64,000 nucleotides of DNA from Eremomyces bilateralis CBS 781.70. Taxonomy: Eukaryota; Ascomycota; Dothideomycetes; Eremomycetales; Eremomycetaceae. The position numbers and the translations under genes were made by a program. The stretch lies in NCBI RefSeq assembly GCF_010015585.1, contig NW_022985069.1, forward strand, positions 1,109,038 to 1,173,037. The letters run 5' to 3'. This document shows positions 1-10,298 of the stretch, in pieces (position 1 is the first letter of the stretch; each line of letters begins with the position of its first letter). The notes beneath the pieces are model-generated. The model ran no database searches, was not told where the DNA came from, and was given only the letters and a program-made list of their open reading frames with translations.

Positions 1-1571
1 GGATCCAGTAAAGACATGCGTACTGGACTTCAGGAGGAAGACTTTGTTCAACTCGGCTTCTCTCGACATTGGCTACAAGCATGCCGGGGGCATCTACACA
101 ACAGATATCTTGCTTAAGTGATGTTGACATAAGCCGTATACAGCTGTCGGTTAATACTTGATAGGCTTGCTTCTCGTCTACCCAGAACTCTGGGTCTTTG
201 CACCTGGCCTTGTTGAGGAGATAGTCCCGAAACGAAGGGTGATGTAGACGGAGTGGGTAGATGTCACCCTTCGGGATGTCTAGAATCGCATGAAGATCCT
301 TCAGGATCCGATCAATCTTTTGCTTCGTGACATTGAGCAGCTTGCCAAGCGAGCTGGCAGAGAGTGGAGAGAAAAGAAGCGCAATACTTCCAAGAATCTG
401 TCGTAGAGTGCCATACAACTCTTCCTTCTCTTTTGCTGAGTAACCTAGACGAATAGTCTTCTTTAGGACAGTAGTGTAGAGCTCATTGAGGTGCTCTTCT
501 GGTGCGGTAGTAGACGTGCTACCTTCTAGCAGAGTTTGTACTCTTTCTTCTGCGAATAGGCCTTCTTGAATGAATCGACAAGCAGTTGCGGCCCATATGA
601 ATAATCCACCTGCAATCTGGATCAGGAGTTTGATAGTCTCTTCGCCTGGCCAGCAGGAACCTAGAGAGTGTTCCTGTCCAATGAGATTAAGATTGTGCTT
701 AAAGTAAACAGAGATATCGTGATCTACGATCGATGGAGATATATTGTGGAGTACAAAGTCCTGGTGTTTACCATCTGGTATTTGAACGAAGCCGTTTCGG
801 ATCGGAACTTCAGGCCGGCTCGTCAGGAAGACTCGTAATCGAACCGTCTCTAACGATCGAGCTTCGGCCAAGAGATGTAGGATGATCCGGATGTCATTAT
901 CATTGTCGCACTCATCGAGTGCATCGACGACAAGGACGTACGCGGATTGGTTACCATTTTCGTTCAGCTTCGACAGCGGGCGTAGGACGAGTTGCTGCCA
1001 CTGATCACGAAGAGACTGGCTCGCAATGTCGCGACGCTCTTTGAGAGCGTCGCATATATGTTGGCCAAGAGACGGTATGCTGATCGCTAGCTGCCACGCA
1101 ATGCTCGTGACGAACTTGCCTGCATGACCGACGTCTCTACCGCCGCGCTCGAAGAAGAAGCTGGCTCCAAGGCGCTTCTGCTTAAAATATATCCGAGCGA
1201 CAGTGCGCGTAATCGTCGACTTCCCTGTGCCGGCCAAGCCATTCAGCCAGAAGATGCAGCGCTCGTCTCGGCTACCAGCCCAGCTGTAGATCTCTTGAAG
1301 GAGGTCAACGCGGGTATCGGGAAGGCAGGTCACGTCATGTTGTCGCTGGTATGCGTTGAACGGCGCGTCCTCTGCGGTAGGGAGGGATTTAAGCACATCG
1401 TTCAAGTCTAGATTTCCAGTCAGCTTCTTGCTGCTTCGAGGCCATAGCCAGCTAAGCACACTCACTTTCGCTGCTCCCAAAGTTCACAGATCCATGGACA
1501 GTGCCAGCAACAACCTGCGAATTCTGGTTGGCGGACAAACCGCTAATAATGCGTTGAGTACTGCCTGACAT
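1..1571 (-). CDS. NACHT-domain NLR (STAND) protein, 3' part missing at window edge
   Basis: This is a fungal NOD-like receptor, a STAND-class ATPase of the kind that acts in heterokaryon incompatibility or immunity. On the minus strand an open frame runs from about 1486 to base 1. The P-loop GLAGTGKSTITR lies at about 1240-1205. It is preceded by the typical linker CLPDTRVDLLQEIYSWAG and followed by a Walker B-like VLVVDALDECDND (about 947-909) and the sensor TSRPE (about 826-812). The last residues read, YACLYWI, are typical of the segment before the WD40 or ankyrin repeats, which must lie outside the window. The start is inferred. An ATG at 1571 opens a 35-codon exon that can be spliced at GTGAGT (1465) to an AG at 1372, entering the NACHT frame at KDAPFNAY. 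The NACHT frame has no ATG of its own upstream of the P-loop, which supports an upstream exon. Without that intron the two frames would disagree, so a frameshifted N-terminus is the alternative. The family is sure; the N-terminus is moderate. Confidence 0.85.
1466..1571 (-). other. Putative amyloid-like signalling peptide exon of the NLR
   Basis: This is the proposed first exon of the NLR, 35 residues long. It is small, rich in Gly, Asn, Ser and Val, and has no charged core. The core SQVVAGTVHGSVNFG has the alternating small/hydrophobic plus GxVxGxV texture of fungal prion-forming motifs of the HET-s/HRAM type, which sit at the N-terminus of NLRs and at the C-terminus of partner effectors. 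The resemblance is by eye, and I cannot assign it to a named motif family. A partner gene with the same motif would be expected next to it, but none is visible in the window. It could lie beyond the left edge or be absent. Confidence 0.4.
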
Positions 1572-1944
1572 GAGCTGGAGTAGCGACGCTAAGTTTTGCT
1601 AGCTGCCGGCTGTTGCTCTCTTCTGGAGTGTATTGCCGTGTATGTGAACATGTGCATGCGAACACCTGGGAGTGAGTTTATATCTGTACCCAGATGAGGT
1701 TCATCCTCAACTAACGAATGCATTCGCAAGGCTCGCCAATCAATACTCCTGCCTTGCCGCTACTGCTGGGGAGCAGCTGTCGGCTACAAAGTAGGGCGGA
1801 CCTAATAACGCCAAGACCATTCGTCGACGTTTCGTCGACGTTTGAAGGTTTGAAAACGGAAAATAGCGCTATACCTGATAGGGTAGCGCTAAACTATAAA
1901 CAGAATTTCGGTAGCACACAGATTACGGAGTAGGCATGTGTCGG
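1572..1944. other. NLR upstream region
   Basis: This is the 5' flank of the NLR gene up to the transposon. It holds a short direct repeat of TTCGTCGACG at about 1820-1842 and no convincing gene. Insertion of the Tc1/mariner-like element at 1945 leaves only about 370 bases of native upstream sequence. Confidence 0.5.
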
Positions 1945-1976
1945 CGCCCAGCGGAGGACAAAAATAGCGGGACTCA
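1945..1976 (+). repeat. Left terminal inverted repeat of Tc1-like element 1
   Basis: This 32-base repeat is the exact reverse complement of 3366-3397. Two more bases outside it also match after one mismatch. Confidence 0.9.
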
Positions 1977-2116
1977 CATTGGGCTTGGCGCCACCACCCG
2001 TACAGATTTCTATATAAAAACAGATATATTCACAATAACGCAGTCAATCCACGTCAAAGTGGAAGGTGACGTTATTAAGTCTTATACAAACAGTCTATAT
2101 GTAAAAAAAGCGGCGG

Positions 2117-3301
2117 TTAGCCCCCCATTCCGCCCCCATAACCAATCAGTTGACCACCAGCCTCGATCACCTTTCGAAGTCGATCAGGCATAGAAAGTAC
2201 CCGTTTATTAATCCATTCCTGTTTAAGCTCTCCCCAGGCCTCGATCGCTAATTCACGAGTCTCTTCGGGATTGAAATGGCGATATTTCCGTACGTATTGC
2301 TTCGTCGGTTGCCAACAGTCCTCGATGATCGCAAGATCCGGCGATCCTGCGCAATTAAAGTACGAATGTACGCCATTTTGCTCTTTCCATTGTTGTACGG
2401 CATTGCCTTTTTTCCGTGACCGCGGCGGTGCATGGCCTGAGTCTTGATCCTCCTCTAAAACGAAGAAATCTCCACGGTCGACCCATTCCTGAACTTCCAT
2501 CTGGAGTATCTCCTTGGGATAAACGTCCTGGGTCATCTTCCCGTTTTTATTCGTCGGTATCTCGTAAAAGGTAAGGGGGGACTTGAAGTCGTAGCCCACC
2601 GCGGCCCATGCGTAGACTTTGAGCTTCTCTGCGTCGTCCCGTTCCTCCGCGCGTTGGATACACTTGGGACAGTACCGTTCGCCGCGTTTCCGGATAATAA
2701 CGAGCTTCCCTTGAGGCCCCATCCCGAAATGGACTTCGTCGCTAAATCTGATATATTTCCAGTGATCCGGAGTCGGATACTTATCGAGCCAAAGCTTCGC
2801 GCGGTTCAATCGCATCTCGGCCAGCTGTTTGTTGCAGTACGGCTTCCGACACGCGACGCATTTGAAGTATCCATGCTTTTCCATAGCCCGACGAATTGTT
2901 CGGCTAGAAACATCGAGTCCGGCCTCAAGCGCAAGTGTATCCCAATCAATAGCTCGTTCTTCGGCGCAGTCAGCGCTCTCGAGGATATCGGTCATCCGTT
3001 GGATATCTTCGTCGGTGATTTTAGGCGGTCGACCTCTTGTTTCGAGTCGATTAGGGATATTCCGTTCCCTCCGCTCAGTTTCCGCTTTGGCGTACTCATA
3101 TCCTCTGGTTTTGGATACGCCATAACGGCGGAAGATATCGGCGTGAGTGTAAGTCCGATTAAAACCATCGATACGTCTTATACCGTTAATATACTCAATA
3201 GCATCCTTAATTTTCGCTTTTGTAGGTGTTGTAATATGTTCTCGAGGCCTTTTTCTACGATCTTCAGCTAATAGAGCTGCTGCACGGGTTTGGGGAGCCA
3301 T
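2117..3301 (-). CDS. Tc1/mariner-superfamily transposase (DD41E-like spacing)
   Basis: The 394-residue protein fills most of the element. An N-terminal helix-turn-helix region (about residues 30-160) contains GRPPKITDEDIQRM and SSRTIRRAMEKHGY, as in Tc1-type DNA-binding domains. The DDE core follows: the first Asp in RFSDEVHFG (about 188), the second in LEEDQDSGH, and the Glu in SPDLAIIEDCW. I count 41 residues between the second Asp and the Glu, against 34 in classical Tc1. A CVACRKPYC and a CPKC cluster could bind zinc, but this is a guess. The start ATG at 3301 is the first in frame. There is no intron and no internal stop, so the protein looks whole. Codon use is more AT-rich than in host genes. 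Confidence 0.88.
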   Translation of the reverse strand: MAPQTRAAALLAEDRRKRPREHITTPTKAKIKDAIEYINGIRRIDGFNRTYTHADIFRRYGVSKTRGYEYAKAETERRERNIPNRLETRGRPPKITDEDIQRMTDILESADCAEERAIDWDTLALEAGLDVSSRTIRRAMEKHGYFKCVACRKPYCNKQLAEMRLNRAKLWLDKYPTPDHWKYIRFSDEVHFGMGPQGKLVIIRKRGERYCPKCIQRAEERDDAEKLKVYAWAAVGYDFKSPLTFYEIPTNKNGKMTQDVYPKEILQMEVQEWVDRGDFFVLEEDQDSGHAPPRSRKKGNAVQQWKEQNGVHSYFNCAGSPDLAIIEDCWQPTKQYVRKYRHFNPEETRELAIEAWGELKQEWINKRVLSMPDRLRKVIEAGGQLIGYGGGMGG

Positions 3302-3365
3302 ATTAATTGATTATCTAAATGGAAGATGAATAGAGATTTTGGTGGTGGTCTGCCAAGGCCTGAAA

Positions 3366-3397
3366 TGAGTCCCGCTATTTTTGTCCTCCGCTGGGCG
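3366..3397 (-). repeat. Right terminal inverted repeat of Tc1-like element 1
   Basis: This is the exact inverted copy of 1945-1976. It lies 65 bases upstream of the transposase start codon and so probably includes or adjoins its promoter. Confidence 0.9.
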
Positions 3398-3953
3398 GCG
3401 GTGGGCCACCCTTGCATCGCAACTTTTCCCAGTTCGTCCCATCTAGCGCCGGCCTCGGCATGATTCAACATCGCATGATTGGATTCCTCGCTCCAACGCA
3501 GCATCACCGTCTGCAGCTCACCACACGTGTCCCAAAACCGCGATAACCTAACGTCGCCTACATGGCCAGCGTGGCTAGATGGTCCGGAAACGCGCCGTCC
3601 CTTGCCGCGACTGCGAAAAGCGGCAGCAGGCTGGAGGTAGGATGTGGTAAGCTATGAGCTATGAGCTATGAGCATGGAGCTGACGAGATGTCCTCCGAGC
3701 CCTCGGGGCAGTTGGTTGCGTTTCTTTGTTGTGCGGCATTGGCGATTCACAGTCGAATTGAGGCGTTCACATATTCTGGACCGGTTCCTACTATAGTGAG
3801 CCTGAAGCCGTCTCGTGGTTGTCGTTGAAACATTGTCCTTCGTCAGGTCTCTTTATTTTTCCAGTCGTCATAGTCAATTTCCAGACGTCCCAGTGACCTC
3901 GAGGAGCTCTATCGTCCAAAATCCCCAGCGACGATACGGACTCAATCGTCAAA
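3398..3953. other. Intergenic region between transposon and acyl-CoA ligase
   Basis: I see no gene here. A triplicated AGCTATG-type microsatellite lies at about 3648-3672. The last 150 bases are probably the promoter and 5' leader of the acyl-CoA ligase. Confidence 0.5.
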
Positions 3954-5679
3954 ATGGCACCCAACATCATGATCAGCAATAACATGCCCCTCGGCGTGGA
4001 CACTAACACCTCCATCCCCCAGTGCATGCTCCGCTACAACCCCGACGACGTCGCCTCCGACAAGCTCGTCCACCTCGACACCATCTCCGGCAAGTCCCTC
4101 ACCTACGGCGGCCTCCGCAAGCGCGCTGCCCACTGCGCCTGGGGCCTGCGCAACAAGCTCGGCCTGCAGGTCCAGCAGATCATGCTCGTCTTTGCGCCCA
4201 ATTGCACGGATTTCGTGCTCCTCGCGCACGCCATCTGGTGGAGCGGCGCGGTTCTGTCGCCGTTGAACACCGCGTCGACGGTGAAGGATATCGAGCATGT
4301 TTTGAACCTGGTAGGGCCAACGCATATTGCGGTGGCGCCGCCGTTTGTAGAGAAGGTGATAGAGGCGATTCGGGGATCGAAGCTAGCGGGGTCGAGGGCG
4401 CCGACGCTGTGCACCTTATTGGAACGACATGGAGATCTGCCTCTGTTTCCAGAAGATGTCGAAGGCACTTCGAGTGCGGAGAGTCTACCGCCGTGGGATC
4501 TGGACGGCATGTCCTCCAAGGAGGCGGTCAGCAGTGTGTGTTTTTCTTCCGGTACGACCGGACTGATCAAAGGAGTGAAATTATCACACTACAGCCAGAT
4601 CATGAACATGATCCAACTGCGCGTCTCCATGCCCACGCGAATCCACTCCGGCATGCGCGAAGTCTTCTTCCCTCCTTGTAAGTTCCCTCATCTCCCATCC
4701 TTCCACGAGCTCCACCAACGTCTCCGCAGTCGGCCACATCTACGGCGTCGCCATCATCATGCTCACCGGCATGTGGGTCGGTGCGTTCTTCTGCACCATG
4801 CCATCCTTCGACCTCCCCACCTACTGCGCCCTCATGCAACGCCACCGCGCCACCGACATGCACATCGTCCCACCCGTCGCCCTCCTCCTCACCACCTCCC
4901 CGATCGCACAGTCCCACGACCTCTCCTCCGTCCGCAACATCATGGTCACCGCCGCCCCGCTCAAACCGGCCCTGCAGACGAAACTCCTCACCCGCTTCCC
5001 TGACGCCGATATCTACCAGGGCTACGGCATGACGGAGACCTGCCCGGCGCTGACCTCGCAGCATCATCTCACGGCGACGAATATCGGCAGCGTGGGGAAG
5101 CTGGTCACAATGACGGAGGCACGGCTGGTGGATCCGAGCACGGGAGTGGACGTGCGGGATGGCGAGGAGGGGGAGATGTGGGTGAAAGGTCCGCAGGTGA
5201 TGATGGGGTACATCAACGACGCGGCAGCGACGCGGGCGGCATTCTCAGACGACGGGTGGCTGCGCACGGGAGATATCCTGCGGCGGGACGGGAACGGGGA
5301 TTACTGGGTGACGGACCGGTTGAAGGAGATGGTGAAGTACAAGGGGTTTCAGGTGGCACCGTCGGAGTTGGAGGATCTGCTGCTGGGGCATCCGGACGTA
5401 GTGGACGCGGCGGTGTGCGGGGTGTATGTGGAGGCGGAGGCGACGGAGGTTCCGGTGGCATATGTGAGTTTGGTGGAGGGAAAGGCGGGGGTGGTGGGAG
5501 AGGAGAGGAGGAGGGTGTTGGAGGGGATACGGGGGTGGTTGGATGGGAGGGTAGGGGGATATAAGAGGTTGAGAGGGGGGGTGCATCATTTGCAGGAGTT
5601 GCCAAAGACGCCGAGTGGGAAGATCTTGAGGAGGGAGTTGCCGGCGAAGGTGAAGGCGGCGAGGATGGCGAAGCTGTAG
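3954..5679 (+). CDS. Acyl-CoA synthetase / 4-coumarate-CoA-ligase-like enzyme, peroxisomal (PTS1)
   Basis: This adenylate-forming enzyme (ANL superfamily, AMP-binding) should activate a carboxylic acid to its acyl-CoA with ATP. It has two exons, 3954-4677 and 4730-5679, and a 52-base intron GTAAGT...CCGCAG. Splicing joins FPP to FGHIYGV, and the product is 557 residues. Visible core motifs are FSSGTTGLIKG (about 197-207), YQGYGMTET (337-345), GWLRTGD (417-423), DRLKEMVKYKG (437-447) and PKTPSGKILRREL near the C-terminus, whose Lys is the catalytic lysine of the family. The protein ends in AKL, a peroxisomal PTS1 signal. The ATG in AAAATGG is the first in frame and has a good context. The substrate (fatty, phenylpropanoid or side-chain acid) cannot be told from sequence. 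It may work with the PTS1-tagged enoyl-CoA hydratase downstream. Confidence 0.93.
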
Positions 5680-6600
5680 GGGTGGGATGAGATACGAACT
5701 TATGGATGGATGAGCCGTTATGAGTATGCTGCTCTCGTAGTCGGAGTGGGATCAGGGTTTCCACTTTATTCCGACAATAACGATAGACCAATGATAGATC
5801 AATGAACATTATGAGTTACAATAGGGGTAGTGTACCCTTCACCTCCGCTGTATCATCAAGGGCATGAAGACACATGCATGAATTAAATCCTCTACCTAAC
5901 TAGCAACTAGACTAGGAACCGCCTTTTGCCCCGTTCCAGACCTCGTGAATTCGTGTCAATAGCTTTCCATTCACCCTCGGACCACAGACACGGTGATCCT
6001 CTAAATCAAGAACCAGCCACCTCACATTGCTACCCACACGATTTCTTAGCAGGCATGTAAGATATGTAAATGTAGCAACTCTTGATTCATTCGCACCACA
6101 CTCTTCCCCAGGGATATGGAAGGGATATGGAAGGAATAACTACACGAACTGGTATAAAAGATCGATAAAGAACATTATGGTAAGGGTCGGCCCATGGTGC
6201 GGTATATGGTAGGTAAAGGTAAGGTCAGGGACCGTGTAGATGTCTCCGTATCCAGTCCGTGATATCGTCCCCAGAGTCTCAGATATCGGCTCCCCTTCCA
6301 TAAAAGCATGGCATGACGACGCCTAGGTGGGGTGATGCGATGCATACATGCATGCGTGTGCGATCACCATTGAGTTTCCCGCCTTCTGCACGCCACATCG
6401 ATATCGACAGAAATGTCAACAGCGAATCGGCGACACCTTCCTCTTTTCAGCACGCGTTGCAAACGAGCCGAAATCAACCCCTGGGGATCAACCACCCCCA
6501 TCCCATCCATTCCATTCAACTCCCTTCCCACCGTTTCCCCTTTTTCTCCCTCTCCCTTCCACTTTCCATCACAACATCCCCCCTTTTCTCCCAAGCACAC
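5680..6600. other. Intergenic, no gene seen
   Basis: This stretch is the 3' flank of the acyl-CoA ligase and the 3' flank of the small membrane protein gene. Reading frames in both directions are short and low-complexity (Ser/Pro-rich shadows). A short direct duplication GGGATATGGAA lies at about 6111-6133. Confidence 0.5.
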
Positions 6601-6795
6601 TTAAACCACCTCCTTCGCAACTCTCTTCGCCTGGATCTTCCGGTAGGCGAACAGGCTGATCAGGAAGATGGCGACGGTGCCGACGATGGCGAACACGACG
6701 ATGACGCCGGGCTCCTTGGCGGCCCAGTTCTTGCGCTTCGTGAGCGTCGAGAAGGCGAGTTCGGGAGCGCTTTGTAGGGATGAGATGGCGGCCAT
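6601..6795 (-). CDS. Small single-span membrane protein, hypothetical
   Basis: The ORF has 64 codons and opens MAAISSLQSAPEL. A basic stretch (LTKRKNWAAKEP) precedes one clear transmembrane helix (about residues 30-50, VIVVFAIVGTVAIFLISLFAY), followed by a short basic tail with KIQAKRVAKEVV. By the positive-inside rule the C-terminal tail should face the cytosol. I choose the ATG at 6795 because the upstream in-frame extension is only a proline-rich run, probably 5' leader. I do not recognise the family by name. Small KRKNWA...EPGVIVVF proteins occur in Eurotiales as far as I recall, but that is memory, not evidence. No operon logic applies in a fungus. It could be an assembly or tail-anchor-like factor. 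Confidence 0.55.
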   Translation of the reverse strand: MAAISSLQSAPELAFSTLTKRKNWAAKEPGVIVVFAIVGTVAIFLISLFAYRKIQAKRVAKEVV

Positions 6796-8764
6796 GGCGA
6801 TTGTGGGTAATGTTTTGTTCGGCGTGGGTTGAGGAGCTGCAGGCGCGGGGATGTTAGTTGGTGGTGGTGGAGGGGGGTTGGGCGTGGTGGGACGGGTTTG
6901 CAATTAATATTAGGGGACTGGATGAGAAGACGGAAAACAGAGAGATTGAGAAGGTAAACAGTCTCGATCTGTGCAGAAGAAAAACTTGAGAGGTGGAAAT
7001 GATATCGGCAAGGTGCGGGAACTAGGAAGCGGTGATTAAGCAGGATCAACGTGCCGGTTGAATATGTTCTGCCAATTGCCTCCAATTGGGGTTCAGTGAC
7101 GGAGACGAGTTCGACGTGCAATTCAACAATTGATCGCAAGTATTGCAATACAGTCTTCTCGTCGCGTGGAGTGGAAAGACGAAGCAGCAGCACGTTGGAG
7201 CGGTTTTGGTGGAGGGACAATTGCGGCTTAAGGTGAACAGAAACCCAGCAGCAGCAGAGCTCAAATCCAGGACAGCTCCCAAAACAATAAAAAGCTCAAT
7301 TGCCCGATCAACGCAACGCCCAAAAAGTCCTTTTTTGTTTCTCCTCGGATTGGCATTCAAGGATCACTCGGCTTTTTAAGACGAATTCCTGGCAATTGGC
7401 AATGCGGTCTTCGCTCGGATAGCTCGGGAGCAGGCAAACTTTTTTTCGTCGAGGATTTTGGAGACTGCCCCGGAAAATCGCGCAAAATGCTGCTGCTGGG
7501 ATTTGGTGCACCAAAAGTCCATAAACGACACTCGTCACTCACTCCAACGTTTCTGGTCTGCTTCGTTTCGCCTCACGTCATGCACGCATTGATTGCAGAA
7601 GCCAACGGCGGTGCAATGGGGGTGGTGGCGGGCAAAAGGAACGGAACTGAACGACGTGCATGCACATGGAGGGACCACCAACGCTCTCACTCACTCACCT
7701 GTTGCTAAGCTTCGGTAGCTGAATCGATCAATTCTCGCAGCTGCGCAGGGTGTCGGATGACCTTGGATCGCGGCGCGCAACGTAGGCGAATCGGGCGAGG
7801 GGTACGGGGCTCGAAAGCGTTCGAATTGATAGAAGATTTGGGAATTGATGAAGCAGAGAGATCAGAGAAGGAGAAGGTTCGAAATGGAAGTAGAAAAGAG
7901 GCTGGTGTTGGCGTCGAGGAGTGACGGAATCGGGTGGGAGCCGCGAGGGCGCTGAGGCGCTGATGGAGTGGGACAGCTGATTGGTTGGTGGAGGGGCAAC
8001 GAAGGGGAACAGGTAAGGAGCTGGTGGTCGTTGGTGGGCACTGAAGGGTGGTGGGTGGGGGGAGAAAGAAGAAATTGCTGTCTGAAGGTCTGATTGCGCT
8101 GATCAACGGCCTGGGCGTTAAGAGTTGAGAAATGGGAGCTTGGTCGGAATTACATACTTGATGATAAATGGTGATTGTTCTTGGTCTTGCTTGGCTTCTC
8201 CGCTCCCAGGACAGAGAGGTGATGGAGTGCTAATCTATCTATCCGATTGACTCTACGTAGGATTCTATCAAAGAACAATCCCTCTACAACCTACACTCTA
8301 GAAAAACTATGTCAAAGGGGTCGAAGGGACTCTCATCTCAAGCGGAAACCGGCACTGAATTGCCTGTGGAAACTCGGGAGCTCCAGCGTAGCAGTGTCAT
8401 TTTGGCACCCAGTATTCCTAGCGCCGGTTGTAACCCGGGCTCGTCGATGACTTAGCGTACCATCGCAATCCGCAATCCAAGATTTCAGCTGGGCATCGCT
8501 CGGCGAACGAAGCTTATCACGGCGATGTGACAGGGGCTTCGTTGTCATGCTCCAGTTTTCTTCGACCCTTCATTAAACCGACGATGATAATGTGCAGAAA
8601 CAGGAACAGAAACTGATCATCTAACAATTCCACATACGTAGTACACGAGAACGGGGAGCTTTTGAGTGGATTGATTTTACCTGGACACACATGTACTATG
8701 TACGATAGATGACGCTCCTCTCAGAAGTATCTCGTTCCTGCTGATTTTATTTCAAAACATGTAT
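6796..8764. other. Long intergenic region, no supported gene
   Basis: About 2 kb holds only Ser/Pro-rich or shadow frames. The longest, on the minus strand (about 7705-8106), has no ATG start and no known motif. The part nearest 6796 should hold the promoter and leader of the small membrane protein. The last bases are the 3' flank of the enoyl-CoA hydratase gene. Confidence 0.5.
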
Positions 8765-9699
8765 CTACAATTTCGACGGCACCCACTTCGGCTGCTTCTT
8801 CTGCGCAAACGCCGCCAACCCAATCCGAATATTATCCCCCTTCATCAACTTCGCTCCATACTGCTCCGACGTCACCCGCGCCGCCCCCTCCACGCTCGCC
8901 GTCTCCCACGCCTCCCGCAACCCCGCCCGCGTTACGATCACCGCATCCGGACTCAGCGCTGCGATCTTCTGCGCCAGCTCCACCGCCTCGGAAACGACTG
9001 TCGCCTGCGACTGCGCGATCCGATTAATCAGATTGAACCGCAGCGCTTCCTCGGCTGTCAGTTGGCGTCCGGTCATCGCGATCTCCGACGCGAGCGGGAT
9101 CCCGACGTTGCGCACGATGCGTGGGAGGCCGCCGGCGGCGGCATAGAGGCCGCGTAGGGCTTCGGGGAGGCCGAATTTGGCGGTGGGCGCGGCGACGACC
9201 ATGTCGCTGTGACGCAGATAGGTCAGTAATGCAAGGAATATGATATAATATGATTACAGGACACATGTGGGAAGGAGAAGGCTCCTTACCAATTCAACAC
9301 GATCTCAAACCCGCCGCCCAACGCCCACCCATTCACCGCCGCCAACACCGGCTTCTTTCCCACCCGCCGACTCACGCCCGCGAACCCGCTCGCGGGATGC
9401 GTGGCGAGCGCCCGGTCCGACGAGGACGCCTTCCCGCCCTTGATGTGGCCCTGCTCGATGAGGTCCTGGCCGGCACAGAAGGAGCGGGTGCCGGCGCCGG
9501 TGATGATGGCGACGCGGAGGTCGGGCTCGTCGTCGAACCAGCGGAACACGTCGTCGGCTTCCCAGTGGGCGAAGGAGGGGATGGAGTTCATGGCTTTTTC
9601 GCGGGTGATGGTGACGAGGAGGATGTGGGGAGCGGGGTAGGAGAGGGCGAAGGAGGAGGAGGGGATGGCGGGTGGGGGGGTGGAGGGTGTCCAGGTCAT
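8765..9699 (-). CDS. Enoyl-CoA hydratase/isomerase family protein, peroxisomal (PTS1)
   Basis: This crotonase-fold enzyme of beta-oxidation type hydrates or isomerises enoyl-CoA. There are two exons on the minus strand, 9699-9290 and 9206-8765, with an 83-base intron (GTAAGG...CACAG). Splicing restores GGGFEIVLNCDMVVAAP, a canonical crotonase signature. The product has 283 residues, normal for the family. Visible motifs are RSFCAGQDL (CoA-binding/oxyanion region), VNGWALGGGFE (oxyanion hole) and AKFGLPEALRGL. The C-terminus ends in SKL, the prototype PTS1, so the enzyme is probably peroxisomal. The acyl-CoA ligase 3 kb away also has a PTS1, which hints at one pathway, perhaps fatty-acid or side-chain degradation. 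Start ATG at 9699 (MTWTPSTPP) is the first in frame. The exact substrate is unknown. Confidence 0.92.
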
Positions 9700-10298
9700 T
9701 TTGGCGGTAGTGGTGGTTGGATGCTGGTGTCGTTTCGTGCTGGATTCGCAATTCTTTTGATATTGAGATGCCGTATCGACCGTGGAGGTAAGTATCGGTA
9801 GGTCTTGTAGTTGGTAGTATCGCTCTGTTTCGTCCGATGTTATGAAGTATTCAATCCCAACGAGTAGATCAGTTAGGCACGCTCTGAAGACACCAAACCG
9901 AAGACAAGAAAGAAACAGAGGCTGAAAGACAACCCGTCATCAATATGAAGTCGTTCCCCCAGGTGAGATGGAGTTCTCTCCGCATTACACTACTTGAATG
10001 GGGGACCTCGGCTTCAAGCGACCATTGCCCTACCGAAGTCAGGGGTCGGCGGGATGTTTTGGTCATGATCGCCGTCGATTATGGGTAAACATTACCCACG
10101 TTTGTTGAAATATCTTCATGTTTACTGGTGCAGTCAACATTCTGTATTCTGAAACTATGTTACGGGCAACCGCAATAGGAGGGAGTACAGCATGGTGGTA
10201 CCATTGTCTCAATGTTTGTCAATAACAAGACTAGACTAAGTCTGACTTGTGAGCTAGAGATATATCAAGGCATTAACTATTCATGCCTTGTTGCCTTA
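9700..10298. other. Intergenic, upstream of enoyl-CoA hydratase
   Basis: This is the probable promoter of the hydratase gene (read leftwards) and the left flank of the second transposon. I see no gene. Confidence 0.5.

Larger units (their letters stand above)
1945..3397 (-). mobile_element. Tc1/mariner-like DNA transposon with perfect 32-bp TIRs
   Basis: The element is 1453 bases long. Its inverted repeats begin CGCCCAGCGGAGGACAAAAA and end GGGACTCA. I read 32 of 32 matching bases between 1945-1976 and 3366-3397. It carries one uninterrupted transposase on the minus strand. Perfect repeats plus an intact ORF point to a recent insertion. Unlike a standard Tc1/mariner insertion, no TA duplication flanks the repeats (left flank GTCGG, right flank GCGGT). 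Either the outer ends lie a few bases further out or this group uses another target. Confidence 0.85.

Noticed and set aside
7705-8106. Minus-strand Ser/Pro-rich frame of 133 codons
   Set aside because: It has no ATG at its start, low-complexity composition and no motif or splice partner.
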